DNA from: JAAZZY01 sp964612505
GTDB lineage: Bacteria > Chlamydiota > Chlamydiia > Chlamydiales > JAAZZY01
Reading direction: 5' to 3'
DNA: 64,000 nt
Assembly: GCA_964612505.1 (NCBI GenBank)
Contig: CAZTEX010000001.1
Span: 186,001 to 250,000, forward strand
Program-made: the position numbers and the translations under genes
Shown here: one piece after another, positions 25,590 to 34,149 of the stretch
Position numbering within the stretch: position 1 is the first letter of the stretch
How the letters are laid out: every line of letters begins with the position of its first letter
The notes under the pieces: model-generated
Database searches by the model: none
Told to the model about the DNA's origin: nothing
The model's input: the letters and a program-made list of their open reading frames with translations, nothing else

Positions 25590-26940
25590 GAGGTATATCT
25601 TTTAACCAAAATTCTTCAATATCTTGCAAACTTTTATTTTTTGTTTCAGGCACAAAAAAGTAAACAAAAATAAAACCTAAAAAGGAGGTCGCAGCATAAA
25701 ACCAAAAAGTATTACCGGAACCAAAAAACAGCAGCTCTGTTAAAAAATAACGAGTGATGATAAATGCCATCGCCCATTTAATAGCAAAAACAGAAGAGAT
25801 TAATAGGCTGCGTAATTTCATAGGATAAATTTCAACAATAATGAGCCAGCCTACAGAGCCCAAACCAAGAACAAACCCTGTAGAATATGTGCAAAATAAT
25901 AAAATAATGACCCCATGAAGATGGGGATTATAAATAAGAGTCTGAAAGAATATCCCCAGAAGAATCAGGCTCACAGTCGTAATCGATGTCCCAATAATAA
26001 GCAACCTTCTTCGTCCAAGACGATCAATAAAAAGCATGGCTATTAAGGCGGAAAGAAAGCTAATTCCCCCAACCCAAAGGGCTGCATCAATAGTCGCCTT
26101 TTTTGTCCACATTCCAGCCGTATTTAAAAGTGATGGTATATAGTAATAAATAGCATGTGTGCCCGTTGCTTCAATTAAAATAGCAATCATGGAACCTAAA
26201 AAAATAGCTTTTAACAACCCTTTACCAAAAAGCTTTGATTGTTTATCGGTATTTGTTTGAGAAGTATCTTCTATAACTCCTATTTCGTATTCGATATCTA
26301 GTACTCGCCTTAATCTCTTCAAAGATTCAATTGCTTGCTCATACCTTCCTTTAGCATGAAGCCAAAAGGGTGATTCGGGCATAGACCTCATTCCAATGAG
26401 CAAGCCCAAAGCGGGAATAATGGCGGAGCTTAATGCAATTTTCCAACCAAAAACAAAGATGATAGAGCGACAGACCAAAAAAGCAATAAAATAGCCTAAG
26501 TAAAATTCGATAATTAAAACACAAAGACAAGATCCACGAATATTAGTCGGAACAATTTCACTAATATAAAACGGGACAGCTGTCATCATCATTCCCATTC
26601 CAATCCCTAAAATAGAACGGCTGATTAAAAGCAGCAAAAAAGTGTCGTTAATCAGGGTAAAACAGGCGGCGATTATAAAAATGCCCCCCACTACTATAAT
26701 TGTTTTTTTTCGACCAATTGCAAAACAACATAGCCCTGAAACTAAACTCCCAATGACAGCAAAGCCAAATGCAATACTAATAAGAATTTCTTGCTGCAGC
26801 GGGTTTAGTTTATAATATTCATCTAAAAAAAGCATGACAGAGGCAATAATGACAGCTGAATAGCCAACTAAAAACCCCCCTATCGAAGCAATTAATGTTG
26901 AATAATAAATGGATGAATATTGATCTTGAGGTCGAGTCAT
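25564..26940 (-). CDS. Sugar porter family MFS transporter
   Basis: A 458-residue inner-membrane carrier with 12 helices and the sugar porter signatures: RLGRRRLL-like IDRLGRRRLLIIG between helices 6 and 7, PESPFWLHAKGRYEQAIESLKRL after helix 6 and PETKNKSLQDIEEFW at the C-terminus. Proteins of this group (XylE, AraE, GLUT) move hexoses or pentoses by proton symport or facilitation. An intracellular bacterium could use it to take up host sugar. The coding region overlaps that of the EI24-like gene by 26 bases. The precise sugar is unknown. Confidence 0.88.
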   Translation of the reverse strand: MTRPQDQYSSIYYSTLIASIGGFLVGYSAVIIASVMLFLDEYYKLNPLQQEILISIAFGFAVIGSLVSGLCCFAIGRKKTIIVVGGIFIIAACFTLINDTFLLLLISRSILGIGMGMMMTAVPFYISEIVPTNIRGSCLCVLIIEFYLGYFIAFLVCRSIIFVFGWKIALSSAIIPALGLLIGMRSMPESPFWLHAKGRYEQAIESLKRLRRVLDIEYEIGVIEDTSQTNTDKQSKLFGKGLLKAIFLGSMIAILIEATGTHAIYYYIPSLLNTAGMWTKKATIDAALWVGGISFLSALIAMLFIDRLGRRRLLIIGTSITTVSLILLGIFFQTLIYNPHLHGVIILLFCTYSTGFVLGLGSVGWLIIVEIYPMKLRSLLISSVFAIKWAMAFIITRYFLTELLFFGSGNTFWFYAATSFLGFIFVYFFVPETKNKSLQDIEEFWLKDIPHGREINKK

Positions 26941-27013
26941 CGAACTTCTTTAAATTTTAATTTTCTTTGTTAACAAAAACTCTCGTTTAATCAAACCTTT
27001 TTCTGATCTTGCT

Positions 27014-27033
27014 AAAAGTCCTTTTTGACTTTT
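27014..27033 (-). terminator. Small stem-loop after the YjbQ gene
   Basis: AAAAGTC and GACTTTT form a 7-bp stem around a 6-base loop, 12 bases beyond the stop of the 27046-27474 gene. It lacks a long T run on the minus strand, so termination is only possible. Confidence 0.3.
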
Positions 27034-27045
27034 AAAAAAATGCTC

Positions 27046-27474
27046 TCAATCAGGTTGAAACTTCATCAAGATCTGGCGTTCATGTACGCTCTTACGAAAT
27101 TCAGCTAAAAAAATACCCTGCCATTGACCCAGTATTATTTTTCCATTTTCGACTAGAAGAGAAATACTCTGATGAAGCAACGCGCTTTTCATATGTGCTG
27201 GAGAATCATCGGGCCCCTCTAAATCATGCTCGATAAACGAAAGATGTTCAGGGGCTAGATAATTAAAAAATTTTTCAAGATCCTTTTGCGCTGTTGGATC
27301 CCAGGCTTCACTAATAAGAAGAGCACAACTAGTGTGCATGCAGAAAAGAGTTAAGATTCCTGAGACCTTTTCCCCTTTTAAAATATTGTTTTCCAATAAA
27401 GGCTCAAGCTCTTGAGTAATATTGTAAAACCCGGGCTGGACTATTTTCTTAACAAATTTTATAATCTTTTGCAT
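27046..27474 (-). CDS. YjbQ/UPF0047 family protein
   Basis: A 142-residue protein of the widespread YjbQ family, of the usual length. Motifs include FCMHTSCALLISEAWDP, DDSPAHMKSALLHQSISLLV with the conserved His, and GKIILGQWQGIFLAEF. In E. coli YjbQ has weak thiamine phosphate synthase activity; the primary role is uncertain. It stands alone, 86 bases from the divergent dicarboxylate transporter. Confidence 0.9.
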   Translation of the reverse strand: MQKIIKFVKKIVQPGFYNITQELEPLLENNILKGEKVSGILTLFCMHTSCALLISEAWDPTAQKDLEKFFNYLAPEHLSFIEHDLEGPDDSPAHMKSALLHQSISLLVENGKIILGQWQGIFLAEFRKSVHERQILMKFQPD

Positions 27475-27559
27475 CTTTTGATCTTTTCAAGATTCGCAAC
27501 TTGTGATAAACAAATCTTTTTTATAACACCTTCAAATCAAAAATAAACAGAAGTTATTT

Positions 27560-29026
27560 ATGGCTACATTAGAAAATTCCAAAAATATCCCAGAAAGAAG
27601 CTCTGTCCAAACTATTGAACAGGCAAAGTGGAAAGGCGCCAAGCCTATTCCTTTTCTTATCTCTGCATCTATTGGACTTGGAATCTGGATGATTCCTGCA
27701 CCAGCTGGGCTAACTGCTCAAGCGTGGCATTTATTTGCTATTTTCTTATTTATTATTACTGGGCTTGTTACTCGACCACTCCCCGTTGGTCCCCTAGTCC
27801 TCATCGGTTCTGTTGTAGCAATTACAACAAATACACTGACATTTGCTGAAGTAGCTGCGGGAGTTAGCTCTCCAAGCATTTGGCTTATTTTTATCTCTTT
27901 CTTTTTAGCCTTGGGGTTGATTAAAACAGGTCTTGCAACAAGAGCGTCATACTTTTTTGTAAAAGCTTTTGGCAAGCATACGATTGGCCTTGTGTATGGA
28001 ATTACTTTCAGTGAACTTCTCCTTGCGCCATTTATCCCCAGTCTCGTTGCTAGAGCAGGAGGAATTATATTTCCTATCGTTTTAGCCTTGGCTAAATCTT
28101 ATGACGAGCAAGACGACACAAAAAGCACAGGACGATATCTCATGATTTCGGTCTTTCAAGGATCAGTTGTGGTCAGTGCGATGTTTTTAACATCAATGGC
28201 TGCCAATCCGATTGCCGTTGAACTCGCTAAGGAATTTGGAGTGACCCTCACATGGGGAAAATGGTTTTTAGCCTCTTGTCTACCTGGAGTAGTTAGCTTA
28301 CTGGCGGTTCCTCTTCTAATTGCTAAAATACTACCTCCTAAAATTAAACAAACACCCGAAGCTCCCGAAATTGCAGGTAAAAAGCTCAAAGAAATGGGCG
28401 CCATTAAAAGTGATGAATGGATTATGATTAGTATCTTCATGGTCGTTCTTAGCTTATGGCTTTTTGGGGATTCCTTAAATGTTTCAAATACCGTTGCTGC
28501 CATGGTTGGTTTAATTGCCCTTTTATTTTTTGGGATTATCACCTGGAAAGATTGCTTAAGTGAAAGCAATGCTTGGGATACGTTGTATTGGTTAGGAACA
28601 CTTGTAGCTATCGGAACATCCTTAAAAAAACTTGGTTTCTTTACCTGGTTTTCGATGAACATTGTTTCATTCATTTCTTCGATGCCTTGGGTTCCAGCTT
28701 TGATCATCATGGTTCTACTTTATTTTTATAGCCACTACTTCTTTGCTAGTAACACGGCTCACTTAACAGCTATGTTCTCAGCATTTTTAGCGGCAGCAAT
28801 TCAAGTAGGAGCTCCTGTTGTTTTAGCTGTTTTAATCCTTGCATTCTTTAGCAGCTTATTTGGTGGATTAACCCACTATAGCTGTGGCCCTGCCCCTATT
28901 TTTTTCAGTGCTGGGTATATTTCACTCAGAAAGTGGTGGCAAGTAGGACTTATCTTGAGTATTTGTAATATCCTCATTTGGGTTCTTGTAGGAGGAGTTT
29001 GGTGGAAAGTGTTGAATTACTGGTAA
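27560..29026 (+). CDS. DASS family dicarboxylate/2-oxoglutarate transporter
   Basis: A 488-residue inner-membrane transporter with about 12 helices and the features of the divalent anion:sodium symporter family, SodiT1/2-oxoglutarate-malate translocator branch. The WHLFAIFLFIITGLVTRPLPVGPLVLIG start and the SNTAHLTAMFSAF and THYSCGPAPIFFSAGYI helix-pin segments are diagnostic. It probably imports host malate, 2-oxoglutarate or related acids with sodium or by exchange. It is the natural supply partner for TCA-type metabolism including ATP-citrate lyase in this genome. It is transcribed alone and followed by a stem-loop at 29048. Confidence 0.9.
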   Translation: MATLENSKNIPERSSVQTIEQAKWKGAKPIPFLISASIGLGIWMIPAPAGLTAQAWHLFAIFLFIITGLVTRPLPVGPLVLIGSVVAITTNTLTFAEVAAGVSSPSIWLIFISFFLALGLIKTGLATRASYFFVKAFGKHTIGLVYGITFSELLLAPFIPSLVARAGGIIFPIVLALAKSYDEQDDTKSTGRYLMISVFQGSVVVSAMFLTSMAANPIAVELAKEFGVTLTWGKWFLASCLPGVVSLLAVPLLIAKILPPKIKQTPEAPEIAGKKLKEMGAIKSDEWIMISIFMVVLSLWLFGDSLNVSNTVAAMVGLIALLFFGIITWKDCLSESNAWDTLYWLGTLVAIGTSLKKLGFFTWFSMNIVSFISSMPWVPALIIMVLLYFYSHYFFASNTAHLTAMFSAFLAAAIQVGAPVVLAVLILAFFSSLFGGLTHYSCGPAPIFFSAGYISLRKWWQVGLILSICNILIWVLVGGVWWKVLNYW

Positions 29027-29047
29027 AAGTAGTTTTTGACAAAAAGG

Positions 29048-29067
29048 TTACGTTTCAATAAACGTAA
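29048..29067 (+). other. 8-bp perfect stem-loop
   Basis: TTACGTTT and AAACGTAA flank a four-base loop, 22 bases after the transporter stop and 30 bases before the M48 gene. There is no T run, so it may be an operator or a weak terminator. Confidence 0.4.
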
Positions 29068-29097
29068 GACTCAAATAGAATTAAATTTAAACGTACC

Positions 29098-30657
29098 ATG
29101 CACAAAAAAACTTTAAAATTGTTCCTAGTAGTCCTAAGTCCTATTTTAATGGGAATTTTTGTGCTTGGTGCATGCTCTTATCACCAACGTAATAGCCACA
29201 GACTTGTGAAGCTAACAGTCGAAGAACATGACAAAAATAATGAACGAAATTTTTTATACTCTCAACAAGCTTATGGTGGCATCTACAGTAAAGACCCCGA
29301 GCTAACAACTTACATCAATCAGCTTGGACAAAAAATTGTACGTCAACAAAATTTATCAAATGCTGATTTTCATTTTAGCATCATTAATAGTTCGATTCCC
29401 AGCATGTGGAGTTTTCCCAAAGGAAGAGTCGCCTTAACGCGCGGCCTTTTAATAGAACTCAAAAACGAAGCAGAACTAGCCACTGTACTAGCTCATGAAA
29501 TAGCACACCTTTCTCAAAATCATGGGAAAGAAAAAGTTCAAGCAGTCGAACTCAATGCTGGGCCTGTCAACTTAAGTGTACTCACTAAAAATCATAATAA
29601 AGATTTTTTAGTTGGAGCTTTGGGTTCGGGCTCTGGACTCATTACTCTTAAGTATAATTTAGATGCTGAAATGCAAGCAGACAAGATAGCTCTCATGCAA
29701 ATTTCTGAAATGGGATATAGCAGTCAAAGTTTTGCTGATTTTAATGAAAGACTTTTTGAGTACCACACTTGTAACAACTGCAATTGGACGGGTGGTTTTT
29801 TGGCTAAACACCCCACCTCTACAGAACGCATCGCCCAAACACGAGAATATCTTTCCCAAAGATCTCTTTTAGGAGCTACCGAGGTAAGTTTATTTACTCA
29901 AAAGCTTAAAAGACTGCATAAACAATCTGCTGCTTATGAAAAATTAGACGAAGGCTACCATGCCCTACTCAATTCGCAATATGCACAAGCCATTCAATTT
30001 GCAGATCAAGGCCTTGACCATGATCCAACTGAATTTCATTTTTATTTACTCAAAGGGAAAGCGTTCTTAAAATTGGGCTACACCTTAGATGCTTTAAACG
30101 CTCTTAATCGCGCTATCGAAATCAACCCCAAATATTTTGATAACTATCTTCAAAGAGGGCTGGTTAAAGAACAGCTGGATGATTTTGCTCAAGCCTCTAA
30201 TGATTTAGAAAAAAGTCTATCTCTACTACCAACAGCTGAAGCCTATTATGCTTTGGGTGAAATTGATTATCATCAAGATGATCACCAGGCAGCTGTTCAA
30301 AATTTTAGAAAAGCCAGCATTTCTACCACTCCAGGCGGACAGAAAGCCACTTCCAAACTTAAAGAATTGGGACTAGCTCTTCAAGGACTTCAAACTATCG
30401 ATGTTGAATCACTCTTTACAGAAGATGGTTATCTCGATATTAAAGTCTGCAATATGGGTTTAAGTAACTTAAAAAATGTAGTCATCGACGTACATCAAAT
30501 AGATCCAAAGGGCAATTCTATTTATCGTCATTTTATAGAGTTTTCTGAAGAAATTAAACCTTTTGAAACAGTTCGCCGCAGAACCAATATCGGTCCTTTT
30601 ATTAACGAAGAACAAATGAAAATGAGCACTCAGGTAAGTCCTATTTACACCGAGTAA
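29098..30657 (+). CDS. M48 family metallopeptidase lipoprotein with TPR domain
   Basis: A 519-residue lipoprotein peptidase. The signal peptide ends with the lipobox LGAC. The M48 peptidase domain (about 45-260) has HEIAH at residues 133-137 and the downstream zinc ligand region DAEMQADKIAL. A tetratricopeptide region follows (about 290-430, for example YLLKGKAFLKLGYTLDALNALNRAIEINP), and then a C-terminal beta region. This architecture is that of BepA/YfgC, an outer-membrane assembly factor that degrades misfolded proteins in the periplasm. The catalytic residues appear intact. It overlaps the convergent efflux gene by 17 bases. Confidence 0.9.
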   Translation: MHKKTLKLFLVVLSPILMGIFVLGACSYHQRNSHRLVKLTVEEHDKNNERNFLYSQQAYGGIYSKDPELTTYINQLGQKIVRQQNLSNADFHFSIINSSIPSMWSFPKGRVALTRGLLIELKNEAELATVLAHEIAHLSQNHGKEKVQAVELNAGPVNLSVLTKNHNKDFLVGALGSGSGLITLKYNLDAEMQADKIALMQISEMGYSSQSFADFNERLFEYHTCNNCNWTGGFLAKHPTSTERIAQTREYLSQRSLLGATEVSLFTQKLKRLHKQSAAYEKLDEGYHALLNSQYAQAIQFADQGLDHDPTEFHFYLLKGKAFLKLGYTLDALNALNRAIEINPKYFDNYLQRGLVKEQLDDFAQASNDLEKSLSLLPTAEAYYALGEIDYHQDDHQAAVQNFRKASISTTPGGQKATSKLKELGLALQGLQTIDVESLFTEDGYLDIKVCNMGLSNLKNVVIDVHQIDPKGNSIYRHFIEFSEEIKPFETVRRRTNIGPFINEEQMKMSTQVSPIYTE

Positions 30658-32158
30658 TTTTTTTGGGGATTGTTTTCCAACCGATAATAGCAACAATAAA
30701 AACAAGTATTGCGCAAACCAAGTAAATCCATTTAAAAGCAAAAAAATAAGCCTCTACAGCCAACGGCTTTAAAGCCCGTATTGTACTCTCAGGCAAATGG
30801 CAGATATTAGTTATTTTTTCATAGAAGCAATCTAATTGATCGGCGGGAATTTCTAAACCAGCGTAGCTTGTCCCATTTAGAGCTTTAAAAAAATGATGGG
30901 CGCGAAAGTTAGTTAACATGGCGCTAATAGCTGCCATGCCCACAGTTCCTCCCACTTGCCGAATGCAACCTAAAACTCCAGACGCTATCCCCCTTTTTTC
31001 AGCAGCAGCCCCCCCGACTACGCAAGAGCTTATGGGAGCAAAGACTAAAGCTATGCCAGCGCCAAAAGCAACCATGCCAGGAACAAGAAGTTTTGCAGTG
31101 AGTTGATCGAAGATAAAAAACCACGTCAGGGATAAAACAACACATAAGAGGCCCAACAGAACAGGAAATCGATGCCCAAGAAGGTCTGATAAAATTCCAC
31201 CCAAGGGAATAATGACGACTAAAGGGACCACAGCCACCATTAAATAAAGCCCAGCGACTAACGGGGAATAATTTAAAATACGCTGCAAAAACATGGCCCA
31301 GTAAATCGGTAGAATTAAAACAAATTGGATCACAAAAAAGATAGCATTAGATCCCAAGAAAGAGTTGTCTTTAAAAAGTTGCAAATCCAAAAATGGCAAA
31401 GGCGTTCTAAGTTCAACTAAAAAGAAAGCCACCAAAGCGACTCCTGAAAAAGCAAACAAGGCAATAATAGACCAATGTCCCCAGCCCCATTTATTTCCTT
31501 GCATCAATGCTAAAATGAAACAAGGAAAACCCAGTGTAAAAAGTAAAAAGCCGCTGAAATCAAATTTTTTGTAAACAGATGGAATACAGGGCAATATAGA
31601 TAAAACAATTAAATATGAGAAAATAACAACAGGAATATTTACTAAAAATATCCATCGCCAACTTAGAAATTGAGTAAATACCCCGCCAATAAGAGGACCC
31701 AAAACTAAAAAGATTGCAGCAATTCCTGAATAAATTCCAATCGCCTTTCCATGTTCATGTTTAGGAAAAATAGAAACAAGAATCCCTATGGCGGCAGGCA
31801 ACATAAAGGCTGTTCCAAGCCCTTGAATAGAACGCGCTAAAATAAACCACCATCCATTAAAAGCAAAACAGCTTCCTAATGAACCAATTCCAAAGATGAT
31901 AATACCCAAACAATAAATTTTTTTTAACCCAAAACAATCTGCTAAATAGCCACCCGTTAAAACAAAGACAGCCCAGGTTAAAAGATAGGCGTTAATCAAC
32001 CATTGAAGTGTTAATGTACTCAAATTTAATTGCTTTTGAATAGTTGGCAAGGCAACAGGAAGATTCATTTGATCTAAAAATGCAAGCGCCAAAGATCCAC
32101 TGAGAGCAAATAAGATCCACCATCGCGCTTTATTTGATATTAGAATTTGATCTTGCAT
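30641..32158 (-). CDS. DHA2 family (EmrB/QacA) MFS drug transporter
   Basis: A 505-residue proton-driven exporter with about 14 helices. It shows LDQMNLPVALPTIQKQL in helix 1, ADCFGLKKIYCLGI between helices 2 and 3 and GSLGSCFAFNGWW of the DHA2 group. LGPLIGGVFTQFLSWRWIFLVNIP corresponds to motif C plus the WRWIF element of 14-helix members. The likely role is export of toxic or amphipathic compounds. No membrane fusion protein of the EmrA type is adjacent. The substrate is unknown. Confidence 0.85.
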   Translation of the reverse strand: MQDQILISNKARWWILFALSGSLALAFLDQMNLPVALPTIQKQLNLSTLTLQWLINAYLLTWAVFVLTGGYLADCFGLKKIYCLGIIIFGIGSLGSCFAFNGWWFILARSIQGLGTAFMLPAAIGILVSIFPKHEHGKAIGIYSGIAAIFLVLGPLIGGVFTQFLSWRWIFLVNIPVVIFSYLIVLSILPCIPSVYKKFDFSGFLLFTLGFPCFILALMQGNKWGWGHWSIIALFAFSGVALVAFFLVELRTPLPFLDLQLFKDNSFLGSNAIFFVIQFVLILPIYWAMFLQRILNYSPLVAGLYLMVAVVPLVVIIPLGGILSDLLGHRFPVLLGLLCVVLSLTWFFIFDQLTAKLLVPGMVAFGAGIALVFAPISSCVVGGAAAEKRGIASGVLGCIRQVGGTVGMAAISAMLTNFRAHHFFKALNGTSYAGLEIPADQLDCFYEKITNICHLPESTIRALKPLAVEAYFFAFKWIYLVCAILVFIVAIIGWKTIPKKITRCK

Positions 32159-32225
32159 ACAGTTCCCTTTACCTAATTATATAATATATGTAAAATGGCA
32201 AAAATATAGCCAAGGATCGCCCCAT

Positions 32226-33668
32226 ATGGATGTTGAAGAAAGCACTCCGTCGTTGATTAAACCCAAACGTGTTTTGGGTATTTTTGTTTTAGCTACTTTG
32301 AATTTAGCTGTTATCACCAGCTTACGAAACATGCCACTGGTCGCCCAGTATGGTCTTTCATCCATTTCATATTATTTGATCTCTGCTTTAGTTTTTATTT
32401 TTCCAACAGCCTTAGTAGCTGCAGAATTGGCAACAGGTTGGCCAAAAGCAGGCGGCATATATATATGGGTGCGCGAAGCTTTTGGAGAGCGCTGGGGATT
32501 TATGGCAATGTGGCTGCAGTGGGTACACAATCTGCCCTGGTATCCAGCAATGTTATCATTTATTGCCACTCTACTCGCCTACGGACTTAATTCCCAACCT
32601 CTTATAACAGACAAAGTGTTTACTTTATCCGTTATTTTAGGGGGCTTTTGGCTAATTACTTTATTCAACTTCTTTGGAGTTAAGACATCCGGGTGGTTTA
32701 GTTCTGCTTGCGTGATTATTGGTTCAATCATTCCAGGTTTTTTCCTCATTATCTTAGGGATTATTTGGCTTGCTAAAGGAATGCCTCTTCAAATTACAAT
32801 CACTTGGAACCATGTGCTCCCTGATCTTTCTCAATTAAAAAACATTGGTTTCTTAACGGGTCTATTCCTTGCTTTTGCCGGTCTTGAAGTTGCGGCTGTT
32901 CACGCCAAAGACATTAAAGACCCCAGAAAAAACCTTCCAAAAGCTATTTTTCTGGCGGCAATTTTTAGTCTTGTGCTTTTTATTTTAGGTTCGTTAGCTA
33001 TTGCTTTTGTAATCCCACGTTCTGAGATTTCACTGGTTACTGGAATTATGGAAGCCTTTGTCAGCATCTTACACTTCTTCAATCTATCAGGACTTGTTCC
33101 CGTTGTTGCTTTCTTAATTGCTCTTGGAGCTATTGGCGAACTAAATGCCTGGATCTTAGGACTAGCAAGAGGACTTTATGTAACAGCTAGACACGGAAGC
33201 TTACCGCCTATTTTACAAAAAGTTAACAAGCACAATATTCCTGTTAACATTATGATTTTTCAAGCAATTGTCACTTCGGTGGCCAGCATTGTTTTCTTAT
33301 TAATGAATTCGCTAAGCTCTGCCTATTGGATTTTGATTGCGTTAAGTGCTCAACTGTATTTAGCCATGTATTTTATGATGTTTCTTGCAGGAATCAAATT
33401 GCGCTATAAAAAACCAAACGTCGTTCGTAAATATCGTGTTTCTGAAGGCAATGTAGGAATGTGGATTGTGGCCTGCACGGGGGCTGTCGCTTCTGTGTTT
33501 GCTATTATTGTGGGTTTTATTCCCCCAGCTCAATTACATATTGAAAATGTCGTAGCCTTTGAATGTTTTATGATCGGGGGATTTATTGTTTTATCCATTT
33601 TCCCTCTTTTCATTTACCATTTCCGGAAACCAGAATGGCTGCCAAAAATACATACTGATTCACACTGA
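32226..33668 (+). CDS. APC family amino acid antiporter, GadC/XasA-like
   Basis: A 480-residue inner-membrane transporter with 12 helices. The segments WPKAGGIYIWVREAFG, WLQWVHNLPWYPAMLSFIATL and AFAGLEVAAVHAKDIKDPRKNLPKA match the GadC glutamate:GABA antiporter group. In chlamydiae such proteins (XasA) are thought to exchange amino acids with the host. It starts 68 bases from the divergent efflux gene. The stop is nine bases before the DUF192 gene. The exact amino acids cannot be read from the sequence. Confidence 0.85.
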   Translation: MDVEESTPSLIKPKRVLGIFVLATLNLAVITSLRNMPLVAQYGLSSISYYLISALVFIFPTALVAAELATGWPKAGGIYIWVREAFGERWGFMAMWLQWVHNLPWYPAMLSFIATLLAYGLNSQPLITDKVFTLSVILGGFWLITLFNFFGVKTSGWFSSACVIIGSIIPGFFLIILGIIWLAKGMPLQITITWNHVLPDLSQLKNIGFLTGLFLAFAGLEVAAVHAKDIKDPRKNLPKAIFLAAIFSLVLFILGSLAIAFVIPRSEISLVTGIMEAFVSILHFFNLSGLVPVVAFLIALGAIGELNAWILGLARGLYVTARHGSLPPILQKVNKHNIPVNIMIFQAIVTSVASIVFLLMNSLSSAYWILIALSAQLYLAMYFMMFLAGIKLRYKKPNVVRKYRVSEGNVGMWIVACTGAVASVFAIIVGFIPPAQLHIENVVAFECFMIGGFIVLSIFPLFIYHFRKPEWLPKIHTDSH

Positions 33669-33677
33669 TAAATACTA

Positions 33678-34085
33678 ATGTTGATTTCGTTATTATTGGC
33701 TTTCGCTCCTTTATTTATACAAACCTCTCACGAAAACGTTAAGTTTTCCGTGGAATATGCTATTACCCCCAAAGAAAAAAATCAGGGATTAAAGGGCAGA
33801 GAAAACCTTAACGAAGAGGAGGGGATGTTATTTATTTATGAAAAAGAAGATAGCGAGCCCTTTTGGATGGATAAAACAAAAATTCCCTTGGCACTTCTTT
33901 TTATTAATTCTCACTATTACATCGTAGACATTAAATACGGCACGCCATTTTCTAGAACAATTCTTCGAGGTGACCACCCCTACCAATATGTTCTAGAAAT
34001 CAATCCAAAGACTGTCCAAAAGTATCAAATTGGAATCGGACAAAAAGTTTTGTTTGATTCAGACGGTTCAGACAACAGTATATAA
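33678..34085 (+). CDS. DUF192 family exported protein
   Basis: A 135-residue protein with a short signal peptide (LISLLLAFAPLFIQ) and a DUF192 domain. The diagnostic GLKGRENLNEEEGMLFIYE, FWMDKTKIPLALLFI and VLEINPKTVQKYQIGIGQ are all present. The family is common, mostly exported, and its function is not established. It follows the amino acid antiporter by nine bases and is probably cotranscribed with it. Confidence 0.85.
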   Translation: MLISLLLAFAPLFIQTSHENVKFSVEYAITPKEKNQGLKGRENLNEEEGMLFIYEKEDSEPFWMDKTKIPLALLFINSHYYIVDIKYGTPFSRTILRGDHPYQYVLEINPKTVQKYQIGIGQKVLFDSDGSDNSI

Positions 34086-34149
34086 AAATTATTAGCTTAA
34101 AATAAAAAAGAATCTTGATGAGTAGTAGCATTCTTGTTATTTTCATTTT

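Noticed and set aside
28156..28710. 184-codon open frame on the minus strand
   Set aside because: It lies entirely antisense to the DASS transporter, whose motifs are intact; it has no recognisable domain.
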